Part shown: piece by piece, positions 38,096-51,393 of the stretch
Position numbering within the stretch: the stretch's first letter is position 1
How the letters are laid out: every line of letters begins with the position of its first letter
Assembly (NCBI GenBank): GCA_905183005.1
Contig: CAJJDO010000033.1
Span: 5,820 to 69,819 of the forward strand
Length of the DNA stretch: 64,000 nt
Source of the DNA: Paramecium pentaurelia
Lineage: Eukaryota > Ciliophora > Oligohymenophorea > Peniculida > Parameciidae
Direction of reading: 5' to 3'
Notes under the pieces: generated by a model
Told to the model about the DNA's origin: nothing
What the model saw: the letters and a program-made list of their open reading frames with translations, nothing else
The model's database searches: none
Made by a program: the position numbers and the translations under genes

Positions 38096-40445
38096 AATTA
38101 TAATTGAACATTATATTAAATAGCAAATATTATTTTTTATCATCTAATCTAAAATATTAGAAAAACTAAGTAGATGTTAATCTCAAGTGTTTGCCAGCAT
38201 AAATAATATAATATTGATAGCTTCATTTTTATCAAAAAATTCTTAGATTGAAATTCATGTTCTACAAATACAAAATTAAAATAAATATCTAAGGTTTTTT
38301 ATATAATTTATCATGTAATCAAAATTTATTATATATTCTGATAAATAATCTTTCAACTATGTAGAGAATAGGTAAATAATCTTTATTTTATATTAAATTA
38401 TTAAATTGACTAGTATATCAATAATTAGAAAGATTAAATGGATTTTATAAAATTATATAATAAAAAACATAAAATAACAAATATTAATTAATAATTCACA
38501 ACCCAAATAATTGAAAATTAAATTCTGGATATATGTATTTTAAAAATAATTTTATCTTCATGCTTTTTTAATTGAAATATGAGTTTAAAGTAATTATTTA
38601 CAAAATATAAACTATTGATATTTTTATAATTTTATTCTTCATAAGTTGTGATAATCTAAATAAATCTTACTCTTTTAAATACAAATCGGAAGTTGATAGT
38701 TTAAAAGTAGTAAGTGTTTTATTTGTGACAACTAAAAAATAAATGTTTTGATTAAGATGGAAGATGCATCTAATGAGTATTTTATTGAACTTATTAAATA
38801 AAAGAAGCTCACGAGAGAGAGATAGATGCATTGGAACTGGTATTATTTGTAAAATGAGAAAATGTCATGAAAAGTTATAAAAATAACGAAATATGTCTCT
38901 TTTAGTTACTAGTATAAAAAATGGAAATTTATTAAATACAATTTGTGGAATAAGCATTTAATATAATTATTAATGGTATAGAGCATATGCAAATTGTTCT
39001 ACTCTAAACCATAAAGCGTTATTTGCTAAGTTTCACACACATATATAAAGTTTCTGCTATTGATTTGAAATGATATTATTATTAAAAAAATCTAATTTAA
39101 TTTAAATTACCAAATTACAATTCCTACATTATTCAAGCTCAAATTCAATCTGATTCAATTTAAATAATATACTATAATCTAAATTATGAATTAAGATTAT
39201 TTTAAAGTAATTATATAACCTTTTTCTTATAAGATCCTGGCAAATAAAACCTTTTTTATGGATTCTCTGATTTTTAATTATATTTCAAGGGCCAATTGAA
39301 TATTATGTATAAATGATAATTTGGAATCTTTTGATGGTTGTTTTGTTAAACAAGAATCATGCTAACATTCATGCTATCTGAATTTTGTAATAAGTCTTAG
39401 TAATTTTTTTTTTAATACTTTCAAAATTTAAAGTAATGAATATTACTTGTTAATATTACGTTTTAACTGAATAACATCTTGAGATCAATTTTTGCAAAGA
39501 TGACAAAATTGGCAGATTTTATAAATGTGAAATTAGGTTTATTATAAATCCTTATAAAAATATAGGTGGATAATTTAAATTGCAATTATCTTAATATTCA
39601 TATACTTAAATTACACATGTAATAAATATTATATTGAGATATCATTCTTATAAGGAATATATTTCATAGATGATATCAATTATTCCATTTAAAATATATT
39701 CCTTAAATAATATTATCAAATGGATAAAGTTAATATAGAAAAAATAACAAAATCCTAAATTGCTTCACAAGTAAATGAAAATATAAATTCTGTCTGACAT
39801 GATTTGAAATAATCAAATGTTAGGTTTCAATTATTTTTAGATTTAAAATTTAATTTCGCTTTATATATATATAAGGGATAAAATAATCCAGAAAGACCCT
39901 TCATTTACAATCTCAAAACTATTTTAGATTAAAGAAATAAATTTGTTTATTGTTTATGACTCGCAATAATAATGACAAATCCATTATATTATTAAGGGAA
40001 ATTTCTGGCTTGAAGCATAATTATCAGTCTCTATACTTAATTGAATCTTTTTCTATAATTATTATTTTATAATACCTACTTGTCAAAAAGAGAAAATTAT
40101 TTGCTTGTGCCCTTTAATTGTTGGTGTATTATTATAAATCCTTACTAATAAATTTAATAATTTTGGATATTTTTGCAATATATTGCTTTATTTATTTATT
40201 TAATTAAATAAATTAATTAAACAATTCTTTTATCTGTAAGTTTATTCAAGTAATTCCATCATTATTGGAAGATTTGCTAATATATGCTCGTTTTATAGAG
40301 TGTCTACAAGTTTAATCAATAAAGATAGATATTTATAATAATGATATTGTAATTTGAAAGATGTATTTAATAGAAAGCTTGATAAGCTATATTAAGGATT
40401 TCTGATAATTGTTTGATTTCACATAACATTGGATTAGAATATTAA
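38096..40445. other. Region without a supportable gene
   Basis: AT-rich throughout, all frames short, no motif recognised. Confidence 0.45.
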
Positions 40446-41230
40446 TTAAACAACACTCAACAATGGATGACAACTAAGACAGATTTCTTACTAAATGCCT
40501 AATTGTAAATTAGTATATACTCAGCTCCTTTTAATTAATTTGATCCCAACAATAGTTAATGCGTTCGTATATAAAAATTACAGGCTTATTGGAATGGTCA
40601 TTTCGTTTAGCTATCGGAATTATATATTGTTCTTGAAAACTTGTAAGGTTCTTTAATTAATTAGTAAAAATAAAAAGAAGAATTAAGTGATAAAATCCTA
40701 TTTACAGATTGACCCTAAATTTTTCTAGTGAAATAATTAAATTTCTATGCCATTAAGGGATTTGAACAACCTTAATAAGATTTTGATTCCTCTACTCTTC
40801 ACAAACTTTGATTATACAAGTTGGCGATGATCGAATCACAAATTTATATTGTTAAATAAAAAATATTATTGAATATTTATCAGACGATTAACTCTTCAAA
40901 GAAGAAATCAAACAATTATGGTTAATAATTATTCATAACAAAACATAGCCACGTTTGAAAATATTACAACTTGCTGTAGATTAACAAGATTATTTAACTA
41001 TTTTTATGCGATTGCACCCACTATATCTCAGAATAAATAACATAGCAGACCATAGCATAATTTATATATCTCAAATAGATAAGTACATATAAATCAATGG
41101 AATAAGAATTTTTTGAAATTGCTTTATTAGATTCACATAGACTTATTCAATTTTAATTTATTTATATTCTGAATTTTCATTATAATTAATATAAGAAAAG
41201 TATATTAGAAAAATTTATGATAGAATTAGA
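40446..41230 (+). pseudogene. Possible protein-kinase-like remnant
   Basis: Frames change repeatedly. One piece near 40575-40660 reads LQAYWNGHFVQLSELYIVLE, then NLQGSL, which recalls the beta4-beta5/hinge region of protein kinases (LYIVLE.L.G.SL). An ATG frame at about 40463 (MDDNQDRFLTKCLIVNQYIL) and a later frame (LKILQLAVDQQDYLTIFMRL, about 40950) are protein-like. No catalytic loop HRD or DFG motif is found. The family call is tentative. Confidence 0.25.
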
Positions 41231-41265
41231 ATGATTATATATATTATTTAAATTAAGAAGCAAAT

Positions 41266-43955
41266 ATGAATATATTAAAGTAAACACAAAAATAAGAAAC
41301 ATAATCATAAGAAACTATCTGCTAAATTCATAATCTAGATTTGATAGCAGTTGACTTAGACTTATCAGACCAAGCACAGATCAAATTCTTTTGTGGTAAG
41401 TGTTTAGTTGATAAAATAAATAATAATAAATTGACCACTATAGAGCAATCTAAAGAGAGAATCTAATAAATTAAAGGCTAATAATAAGATATTAAAATTA
41501 AGGAGAATTAAGCAAGACTGAATTATTATAAGAATATTTTAGATTAAATTATGGATTTCAAACGATTTGTAGACGATACTTTGGAAAAGATGTACAAATA
41601 AATATAATAATACATGTATCCAATTTAAAAAGAAAAATAAGAATTACAAGAGTATGAATACTAATTAAATTACTTTGAAGATATTAGAAATTTATCAGAA
41701 TTATATTCCCAAGATGAATAAAAATCATAGAAATTAATATAAGATATTAATTTCATTGATGAAATTTAAAGATAATTTGAACTTTTATTTACTAGTTCTG
41801 AATACTTTTAGACATTAGATACATTTAAAAATACGAGAGAAACAATTAAAGATATTATGGAAAATAATATTATAGAACTATTACCCTTATTAATAACCAA
41901 AAATGATTCTGTATTTTTAATTTATTATTATTAGAAAACTCCAAGCTTAAGTAGAATTTGTTTTAATCATAAAAAGGAGATTATAATGATTGATATGGAT
42001 TCATAAAATAAAAATATTGAAGATAGATTTGTATGTGTTGATTGTATTTCTGAGAATCCATTAATTAAATATTAAACTATTGAAAATGTCAATAAATAAT
42101 GGAAAGAATATAGTTCAGAATCTGAAAAAAAATTATAAAAGTATAAAAAAGAAAACAGAGTTAAAAAATTGGAATTGTTGAATTAAATAGCTTAAATGAG
42201 AAAGAATTACAATAAGAAATTGAATGAAATAAGTGAAAAATTAATTGTAGAATAATACTTATGTCTTAATAAAACTAAAGAATCAAATCAAATTAAAAAA
42301 AATTCTATTTAAACTTTAAATGATTAATAATTGCTAAAAGATTTAACATAATTAATTGAAAATTAAAATGGAAAAGAAGTAGAATCTTAAATCTAAATTA
42401 TGACAAATTTAAAAAATAAAGATGGCAATTTTAAAAAGGATATTGAATATCATTTGGAATCTCTAAAATAGTATGATTAATAGGATATATAATAATCATT
42501 GGATATTCTAAAGGAAAATTCAAGTATAATTATCTGTAATTTTTTAGTTTAAAAAACTCTAATCCTAAAATTATCTGGATAAATTGAATAATTTAAAACA
42601 TATTAATAAACAGAACAAAACTAAAAAGACTAAATAATATTAATAAAAGAACTATAAGAATTTATTGATTCGGCTAATTAATGTGAATATCAATTAAATC
42701 TATTTCATTAAATTATATCAATTTATTAATAGCATGTTTAGAAAATAGAATAGATTTAATAAAATATTTCATTAAAATAAAAAGATTTAGTAAATAATTA
42801 AGAATAGCCTAATTTTTATGATTTGAATCTATCCAAAATTTTTAATGAGTATGTGAATTCCTTTCATAATAATAGTAATTAATTAAAAAAGTACTGTAAT
42901 ATTCAATAATTGGAGAAGGATTTAATAAAATTAGCAGAATCCAATACTAATTTGGAGATAGATAGTATATAATAAAATTATCAATAGAAAATAATTAAAT
43001 TAACTCTATGTAACAGTAATTCAACTAGGAACTTATTGATATTAATGGGAAGCTAAAATAAATGGAAATAGAATGTAAAAATGCAAAAGAATAATTTGAG
43101 CAAGCAACTTAAGAAATTATCAATCTGAAATATTTACAAGAATAAGAGAAGATAAAAATAATCCGCTAATCAGAAGAAAAATGTATTAAATCTCCCTATT
43201 GATTGATAGAGAACTAATTAAGATAAGAATTTAGCCAAAAAATAAGTGAAAAAGAATTAAAATTATAAGAAGTAACATTGAAACTTGAAGAAATTTATAA
43301 AAATAAGTTACAGGAAGATAAATTAAAGAAATTTGAATTAGAAGAAGTATAGTTATAATCATTATTTTATTATTTTTAGATTATATAGTATTAAAAATCA
43401 TTAACATTTTCAAAAACTTTAAAACATAATAATTGTTTATTAAGTGATGGTGGCAAAGTAATTTCGGAAATTATTAATGATGGTAACAGTTATTATTGCT
43501 TTTGTAATTAAGCTATCCCAAAAACTAGAAAAATACAGTTTGCATTTTAAATCCTAAGTGGATCAAAATTTAGGTTTGGAATTGGACTTAAAGATATTGT
43601 CCAAAAAAATAATTACATGAATTGTTTCTAATTTGGATATGGGTATTTATACAAATTATCAAAGAGCTTATTTTATAGATGAAAGCGGCAAGACTTGCTC
43701 TCATCATATAAAAGATGAACATGATAAAAATTTATCATTTAAATTTTAACCTAATGATATAATAATAATTGAAGTGTGTATTGAACAAAAATTCATTAAA
43801 TTTAGTAGATTAAATTATCCCGAAATAACAGTTGTATTTATTTATGCTAGTTTTTATAGTTGTAAATAGATACAGCATAAGAATTATATCCATGCTTAGG
43901 TGGGATTAATTTCAAAATTAAAATTATGGATAAAGTACCAGTTTAATTATCATGA
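41266..43955 (+). CDS. B-box-type zinc finger / coiled-coil / SPRY-like protein
   Basis: ATG 41266 opens with a Cys/His cluster (ICQIHNLDLIAVDLD, then FFCGKCLVDK). About 230 residues later comes a second B-box-like finger (ICFNHKKEIIMIDMDSQ, then FVCVDCISENP). A long Gln/Lys/Glu-rich coiled coil follows. The C-terminal domain is beta-rich: NDGNSYYCFCNQAIPKTRKI, FRFGIGLKDIV, DTAQELYPCLGGINFKIKIM, like the SPRY-type ends of TRIM-like proteins. Introns of 23 nt (42965-42987), 27 nt (43183-43209) and 26 nt (43834-43859) restore the frame; the 27-nt one is 3n and contains an in-frame TGA. One single-base shift remains near 43637 in a GGG run. Stop TGA 43953. TRIM-like proteins often act in ubiquitination or scaffolding; the role here is unknown. 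Confidence 0.75.
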
Positions 43956-46328
43956 ATAACATATATAAAATTCATAGATTAAAAAAAAATAATCATTATT
44001 TAAATATACTTTTTCTCAATGTAATTTGTTTTATTAAGTTTAAATTTATTTCAGCCCTTTTAACTGAGTATGATATTTGAGATTAATAAAATAAAAATTT
44101 TGCAGCTACAATAATCTTAAAGATCCCTATTTAAAGAATTGAGTACTTATTTCAATTCACATAAAGAATTTCTAGGATTTATAACAAAAATCCCTTTCGA
44201 AGAAGTCTTAGCAATAATTAAAAAACAATTCCTCAGAAAATCATTCGATAACTTAATCAATTTTTAGATTGGTAAGATTTCATTAAAAAAAGTTCTAATT
44301 ATTAAAAAAGCCTAAAATTTCAATGATAATGTTTGATTAAAGATCTGAAAAAAGTTATTGGGATTTTGAATCCAAAGGGTTTAAAATAATAACTTCAAGA
44401 AGTTAAAAGCTATAAATTTAACATTTTTTGAATTTTAATTTTCTATGATTAAAAATATATTTAGCTGAATTAATTTAAAATGATTACTAAAACTAAATTA
44501 TATAGTTTTGAATTTATTCATAAAATACAAATATTAATTTTTAAAATATTCAAAATCAAATAATTGCATATAAAAAATAATAAATCAAGTGCTTTAGTAT
44601 AAAACTAGTGTTGAAAATAAATGATTAAATATTTACAATCATTATACGAATAATTTAAAGAATTCTACAATATATACTTCTCTAACTTAGAAAAAAATTT
44701 ATTAAAGAGTCATTTAATAAATAACAATCCTATATAAGAAAATCATTTCTAATAAACTCTGTTAATCAAAAATAAAAATTACTTTAAATAAAGTTTTTAC
44801 AATAATACTGATAATTGAAAAAAGATAATCTATATTAAATCTTGTATTACATTAAGAATTTAAAAAGAATATTATAGAATTTTTTGAATAATAAAAATTG
44901 CTCATAATTTTGAAATATTTATAATAATTCATTCTTATTTCGTTAGATCTTTTGTATTAACTTTGATATTAAGGTGTTTGTTATATATAATAAAATTAAT
45001 TTGAACATATAGTACCCCTTGTTTTTTGTAAAAATATTAAAAAATAGGTTTATATTTTTGAAAAATAAATATGAGAAATATTTTTTGATGATATCAAGAG
45101 AATTTGGACTTCAAATATCATTATCTCATTAAGTTAATTTTAATTTCTTTTATAAATTAAAGCCAATAGATTTTCAAAATAAAATATTTTAATTTTAATA
45201 GATCGATAAATAAATTATAAATTTTATTATTAAATTATTTATTGATATTTTTTTTTAGAAACTTTCTATTTTCTTAATTCAAGACGGCTATAAATCTATT
45301 GTTATGAATGATACATCCCATCTATACATTAAATAATAGAAATCATAAATCATTCAATTGTAGAATATCTTTTATAATAAAATAATATTTTTTATTAAAC
45401 TTCGATAGAATCATTATAATAACTTATTGATTATTAATATTTTTATGAACCAATACAATCATTTGATTTTGGAATTCAAAAATATTGTTATATCCTAATT
45501 CAAACACTATTTCGGAATATATTTCTACTAGTCCACAATAATCAATCATCTATTGTCACTAGATAAATTCTACCAGTGTGACTTTACTATAATATTTTTC
45601 TTATCCTTATCGGTAATAATTTTTAAAACCTCTTTTTTCAGACATAATGAATTTATCATTATTTATTTTACATTTTTAATAAGTATTAAAAATATGGATT
45701 AATTATTTAGCAAGAGATTTTATGTTTTTATAATCTGTTGATTAGAACATATACATATTTTGGAACTATTAGCATAATGGCTTATTTTTAATTATTTTAG
45801 ATAAAAGCAATAAAGATACTGTCTTAATTGGATAGTGAAACAATTATGTTTTTGGATAAATTATTAATTCGCAAAAGTTTAAATAAAAAAGAAGAAGAAA
45901 TTCATTTCAGAAACATTATCAAGCAATATTATAGTTACTCAATAATAATTGATATTCTAAAATTTTATTAATTATTTTCATAATTGATTCAATTTTGTAA
46001 TTAATATCACTTATTGACATAATAATTCAGAATATATAATAAATTGGATAGGTTTTAATTTAATTGAAAAAAATATAATATAGTGAAAAAGCAGCAGCAT
46101 ATTAAAACTTTTTTTGATTAGCTGCTCATTGTAATTTAATTTTCATATTTGTATTTTACTTTTGGTTACATCGACCAGTCTTCTAGCTAGATATTAGCTT
46201 CTTTTAATCATGTCTTGATCTAAAATTTCTTTAAACTCTGAATAATCCTAACAAAAAATTAAAAAGAAATCTAATAAAGAGAATTTTAAGAAAGGCTTAG
46301 TTAGAATAAGTAAAGCTCTCAAATAGTG
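43956..46328. other. Region with one weak small ORF
   Basis: A plus-strand frame at about 44110-44335 reads LFKELSTYFNSHKEFLGFIT, then FDNLINFQIGKISLKKVLII, and is protein-like but short. A Lys-rich frame at 46200-46328 (KKKSNKENFKKGLVRISKAL) might be a 5' exon of the next gene. The rest shows no coding signal. Confidence 0.35.
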
Positions 46329-46642
46329 ATGTCTAATCCAATTGTTTTAGAATAATCAATTGAAGAAATAATGGATCAGACTAAAATAAACGAATTAGTG
46401 AATAGATTCTATAATCAAACCTAAATACCTAAGAAGTTAAAATTTCAAAACGATAGTAGTCAAATTTAAGGTCTTTAAGATGTAGTCACAATGAAAAATT
46501 GGTTATACATTATTTTATTAGGGAATTTTATACAGTATTGATTAAGGCTTGGTGTGAAACTTTTGATGATGGAAAATATCATTAGTAAAAAAGACATTTT
46601 AATTTTAAATTGAAAACGATTTTATTTGATTAGAATAAATGA
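46329..46642 (+). CDS. Small hypothetical protein, two exons, 97 aa
   Basis: ATG 46329 (MSNPIVLEQSIEEIMDQTKI) reads to a 20-nt intron at 46502-46521 (GTTATACATTATTTTATTAG). Removal joins KNW to EFYTVLIKAWCETFDDGKYH, keeps the frame and ends at TGA 46640. The second exon has a compact globular look (Trp, Cys, Asp-Asp-Gly). Downstream sequence to 47030 contains further protein-like frames (GYHNEIEQISNYENQYQMNI), so the true gene may be longer with more introns. No family is recognised. Confidence 0.5.
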
Positions 46643-47035
46643 TCTATGTTAGATTTTGGATTTATTCCATTAGAAATAATAAATTATATTTTGAAAAATT
46701 TCAACATTTGCAATGCCCTCCAAATTTTAATTTGATATAATGTAAATATTTATGTTTCTTGTTATGTGTGTAAGGTTATCATAACGAAATCGAATAAATT
46801 TCAAATTATGAAAACTAATACTAAATGAACATTCCTATTTAATTTAATAATGGAATAAAAATAGAATCATAAAAGTCTATAATCCATATCTTTTAATATA
46901 AAATTTAGTATATTAAACATGAATAATTTATCTTATAAAGAAAAATAGAGATTTACATTATGATGTTAACACAACTTTTAAAGACAAATATGTAAACTTA
47001 AGTGTTAGCAATTAAACAAAGAAAAAGAGCTAATT

Positions 47036-47269
47036 ATGACTAAATTTAAATTAAAAAGAAATAAAAATATTTTGACAAATCTGAAAGAATAAACTACTTT
47101 TAATCCATAAATAAATGATGCTCAAATGAAATATAAATATTAATAATCTAAATAAAAAAGTCAAATAATTAAATAAATCAATCTTAATTAAAAAAACAAA
47201 CCTGTAGTTGTTTAGGTGAAACCAAAAACACATAGTAATATAGCTGTTGATAGGATAATAAAATTATGA
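47036..47269 (+). CDS. Small basic, Gln-rich ORF, 77 aa
   Basis: ATG 47036 starts MTKFKLKRNKNILTNLKEQ. The frame is clean to TGA 47267, ending KPKTHSNIAVDRIIKL. It is rich in Lys, Asn and Gln (many Gln as TAA/TAG). It could be a stand-alone small protein or a terminal exon of a gene that starts at 46329. No domain is recognised. Confidence 0.4.
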
Positions 47270-48403
47270 GGATAAGATAATTGAGCTAAACGAATAGTAA
47301 ATAAGGAAACTGAATTTCTAAAAAGAGATGGTAGTTAGAAGAATAAATTTATGAATAAGAGTTGGGTCATAGGTACCTGTTAATTTTAATAGATGTTATT
47401 ATAGATAACAATAAAAGAAGATTTTAATTAAATTAATTTAACAACAATTATTTAAAGTACAAAAAATATACTTAATATTTTGTACTTTGAAGCTTATGAT
47501 TAATATATTATTGTTATGCTATTTCCTACTATAATAAATCTTTAATTGTTTATAAAAGAGCGTATTCGAACATTTCTTAGAAGAAATGAAATCAATCAAT
47601 TTGCTATTTAAAAATAATTTTTAAATAAGAAATAATTAATTATCAATTGCATTCATAAAAGGATTTAGATGTTGAAGAAAGTAATTCTTTATATCTAAAC
47701 TAAGAGTTACCAATAAAAATAATATGATAAATTTTTAATCAAGTCTTATTTAGTTTATAATATTTTATTAAAACTCATTTGATATTTGTTTTTTAATTAA
47801 ATTCCAGTTTTTACAAACAGATATCCAAAAAAATATATATATAAACAATAAATACCCATTTCTCCAACTAAGATAGAATCATGCAGAATTAAGCAAAATT
47901 AATTGTTATCCTTTTTCCTAATATTGTTTTCAATCTTTTACTTTATATATTTGTTCATAGAATGTTTAGAAAATTAAGTATTTTTTTTAGATTTATATAC
48001 TATAGATTCTTATTGTTATTTGGAATTTCCTATTTCTTTTTATATTAATTCTTAGAGCTCTTTATAAAACTATATCCAACCATTCTATTCAATCAAAATT
48101 GTATTAATTTTTTTTTGAAAATTTATTCTAAAATATTTTGTGACATTTCATTAAGTAACTTTTGTCTAGTAAATTGAATCTTAAAACCAAGTTAAACTTG
48201 GCTTGTTTTATTTATTCATTAATGTTAAAGAATTTTTTATATAAAAATAAAGTAATATTGAATTTCAGTTTTTTTCGCATGAAGTGATTTATTCTATATT
48301 TTATATTATATAGAACGAAACAATACAAATATGATTTGATTTCCAATATTAACTTTAATAATATCAACCAAAAAAAAATAATAGAAATTAAAAAAAAAAA
48401 AAA
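47270..48403. other. Spacer
   Basis: Short frames only. A poly-A tract (48391-48403) lies directly before the WD40 start codon. Confidence 0.4.
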
Positions 48404-51091
48404 ATGTATGTCAATTATTAATAGAAATAAGACCTATATGAGATTTTCACTTAATTTAAACATGTTGATGAAGAAATATTCAGTTTGATAATTGAAATAT
48501 TAAGAAGAGAGAAAATCTTTGACTCTATTGCATATCTTTCAGATGAAGAAAACTAAAAACATTACGAACAATATATTTTTTAAGGTGGTAATTTAGAATA
48601 TTTTGATAAATAATGGAAACTAGACTCTCTAAAAAATAGCATAAAGAAAATTACTAATATTCTCAAAAAAATTAAATAACATACCTTTAATAAAAATGAC
48701 TACTCCAAAGAATTTTATTTATTTACTAAAAAAAACCTAATTTAGAAAATAAGAATGGATAAGATGATCATCAAATCTTTAAAATTCTTAGTTCAGCTCA
48801 CATCTATTGATAATTAATTCATATAATGCGGATCTAATTCACTTCACTTATTAGTAAAAATGAAGATTGATCTAAAAAATTAATGTTTTGAAGGTATTAA
48901 GATAAGAAATACCAAGTTGATAGGAGCCAATTTTTTCAGATGCAATTTGAATGAATCTTAATTTGAGAATGTAGACATCAGCGGAATAAATTTGAATGGG
49001 GCATTATTATATAATTGTAAATGGAAGTAAATAATAATTCATGAAACAATTAAAATAGATGGACATAAAGATAGTGTTAATTCAGTTTGTGTCTCTCCTG
49101 ATGGTACGATATTAGCGTCAGGTAGTTCAGATTTTTCTGTTTGTTTATGGGATGTTAAAACTGGACTATAAAAAATTAAATTAAATGGTCATAAAAATTA
49201 GGTCTTATCAGTAAGCTTCTCTTCTGATGGTAAAACATTAGCATCTAGTAGTAATGATGGGGCTCTATATTTATGGGATGTTGGGACTAGTATAAAAAAA
49301 ACAAAATTAGTTAGTCGTAGTTCAATGCCTATTAACTCAATATGCTTCTCTTCTATTGGTACAACATTAGCTTCTGGTGGTGCTGATACATCTATATACT
49401 TATGGGATACTAATACAAGAAAAATAAAATTGATAATGCGTGGTCATGATAATGAAGTCCTATCAGTAAGTTTCTCTTCTGATGTTACAAAATTAGCATC
49501 TAGTAGTAGTGATGGGATAATATATTTATGGGATGTTATGACAGGTATAAAAAAAGCAAAATTAGAAGGTCCTCCTGTTTCAATTCATTCTGTCTGCTTT
49601 TCTCCTGATGGAACTCTATTAGGTTCTATTAAAGGAGAACATTTTATTTGTTTATGGGAACTTAAAAATGATCTACAAAAACGAATATTCAATTGTTATG
49701 GCTCCGGAATATTATCAATATGCTTCTCTCCTGATAGTACTACTATAGCATCTGGAGGTTGGGATAACTCTATATATTTATGGGATGTTAACACAGGAAA
49801 ATAAAAGGCAAAATTAGATGGTCATACAAGATTTGTTCAAACTGTATGCTTCATTTATGATGGTAAGTTAGCATCTGGTAGTGCAGACCACTCTATACGT
49901 TTGTGGGATATTAACACAACGAAATAAAAAGCAAAATTAAATCGTCATTCTGATTCTGTCCTATCAATATGCTTCTCTCCAGATAGTAGTACATTAGCAT
50001 CTGCTAGTTGTGATAACTCTATACGTTTGTGGGATATTAATACAGGAAAATAAAAAGCAATATTAAATATATCTACTAGTTCTGTCAACTCTGTATGTTT
50101 CTCTCCTGATGGTACTTGTTTAGCATCTGGTTGTGGTGATGGCTCTATCCTTTTATGGGATGCTAATACAAGAAGATAATTAGCAAAATTAGATGGTCAT
50201 ACTTATTCTGTTGAATCATTATGCTTCTATCCTGATGGTACTTCTATAGCATCTGGTAGTTGGGATAACTCTATATATTTATGGGATGTTAAAACTGGAT
50301 AATAAAAGGCAAAATTTCAGGGTCATACTAGTTCTGTTCAATCGATATGCTTCTCCCCTGATGGTTCTACATTAGCATCTGGTAGTTTAGATGCATCTAT
50401 TCGTTTATGGGATCTGTGGTCAAGATATACAAGAGCAAAATTGGATGGTCATAGTAGAGGTATCAATTCAGTATGCTTCTCCCCTGATGGTTATACATTA
50501 GCATCATGCAGTAGAGATTCGTCTATCTGCTTATGGGATGTTAAAACTGGAAATTAAAAGGCAAAATTTGAGGGTCATACTAATTCTGTTCAATCGATAT
50601 GTTTCTCCCCTGATGGTTCTACATTAGCATCTGGTAGCCTAGATATGTCTATTCGATTTTGGGATATAAAAACAGAATAATAAAAAGCCAAATTAGATGG
50701 TCATAGTAGAAGTGTCAATTCCGTTTGTTTTTCTCCAGACGGTGCTAGATTAGCATCTGGTAGTAATGATATTTCTATCCGTTTATGGGATGTAAAAACA
50801 GGATAAAAATTTTCAATATCCAACTAGAGTTATGAAGAGTAATTTTCTAAAGTTAACACTTCTCAATTTTTGAATAATCCCTAATTACAATGCAGTATTT
50901 ATATAATTTATTTAGTTGAAAATATAACTGTATTCCTCATATCAAATTAACGAATATTTTAAGCTTAAGGGGCTTAAATTTACAAAGGATATTTTGAAAA
51001 TCAATTTGGTTTGGATTTTCGATATTTATTCAAATAAAGAGGAAGTAATTTTTTAGACAGTTAAGAAGAAATCTTATAGAACTTATATTGA
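48404..51091 (+). CDS. WD40-repeat protein, 14 repeats, intact, 895 aa
   Basis: ATG 48404 (MYVNYQQKQDLYEIF) opens a single intronless frame of 895 codons to TGA 51089. Residues 1 to about 140 are helical and match the start of the decayed copy at 1597. A pentapeptide-like stretch follows (GANFFRCNLNESQFENVD), then GALLYNCKWKQ. Fourteen WD repeats come next, with consensus DGHT.SV.S.CFSPDG.TLASGS.D.SI.LWDVKTG. The number equals two seven-bladed propellers. The tail (AQIYKGYFENQFGLDFRYLF) is shared with the decayed copy. Gln is frequently TAA at the repeat joints (TGQQKAKL). Repeats 3 and 5 are the most degenerate. WD propellers scaffold protein complexes; the specific role is unknown. The best-preserved gene here. 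Confidence 0.93.
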
Positions 51092-51393
51092 TCTTTATCA
51101 AAAATTATAAAATCTTTATCCGTATTATTTTTTAATAATATTTAACAACCTGTGGAATAAATTAAACTTTTTGTTTAGTTTATGTGGACAATTAATTTAA
51201 TTTAACAGTATTTTATGATACTTAGCAAACGAATTGTTAAAAGTTAAGTAATAATTCATTTCTGCTATTTTTTAATGATGTTGATAATTCATTAAATATC
51301 CTTATATGCTTTTAAGATTATAGGATGTAAATTCTGTAATCTTTTATTAATTAATTACTTGGTACAGTTAAGTATTAAGTCATTTACCCTTAT

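Noticed and set aside
43834..43859. Frameshift in the SPRY-like domain of the B-box gene
   Set aside because: A 26-nt GT...TAG intron explains the frame change and restores a conserved-looking domain.
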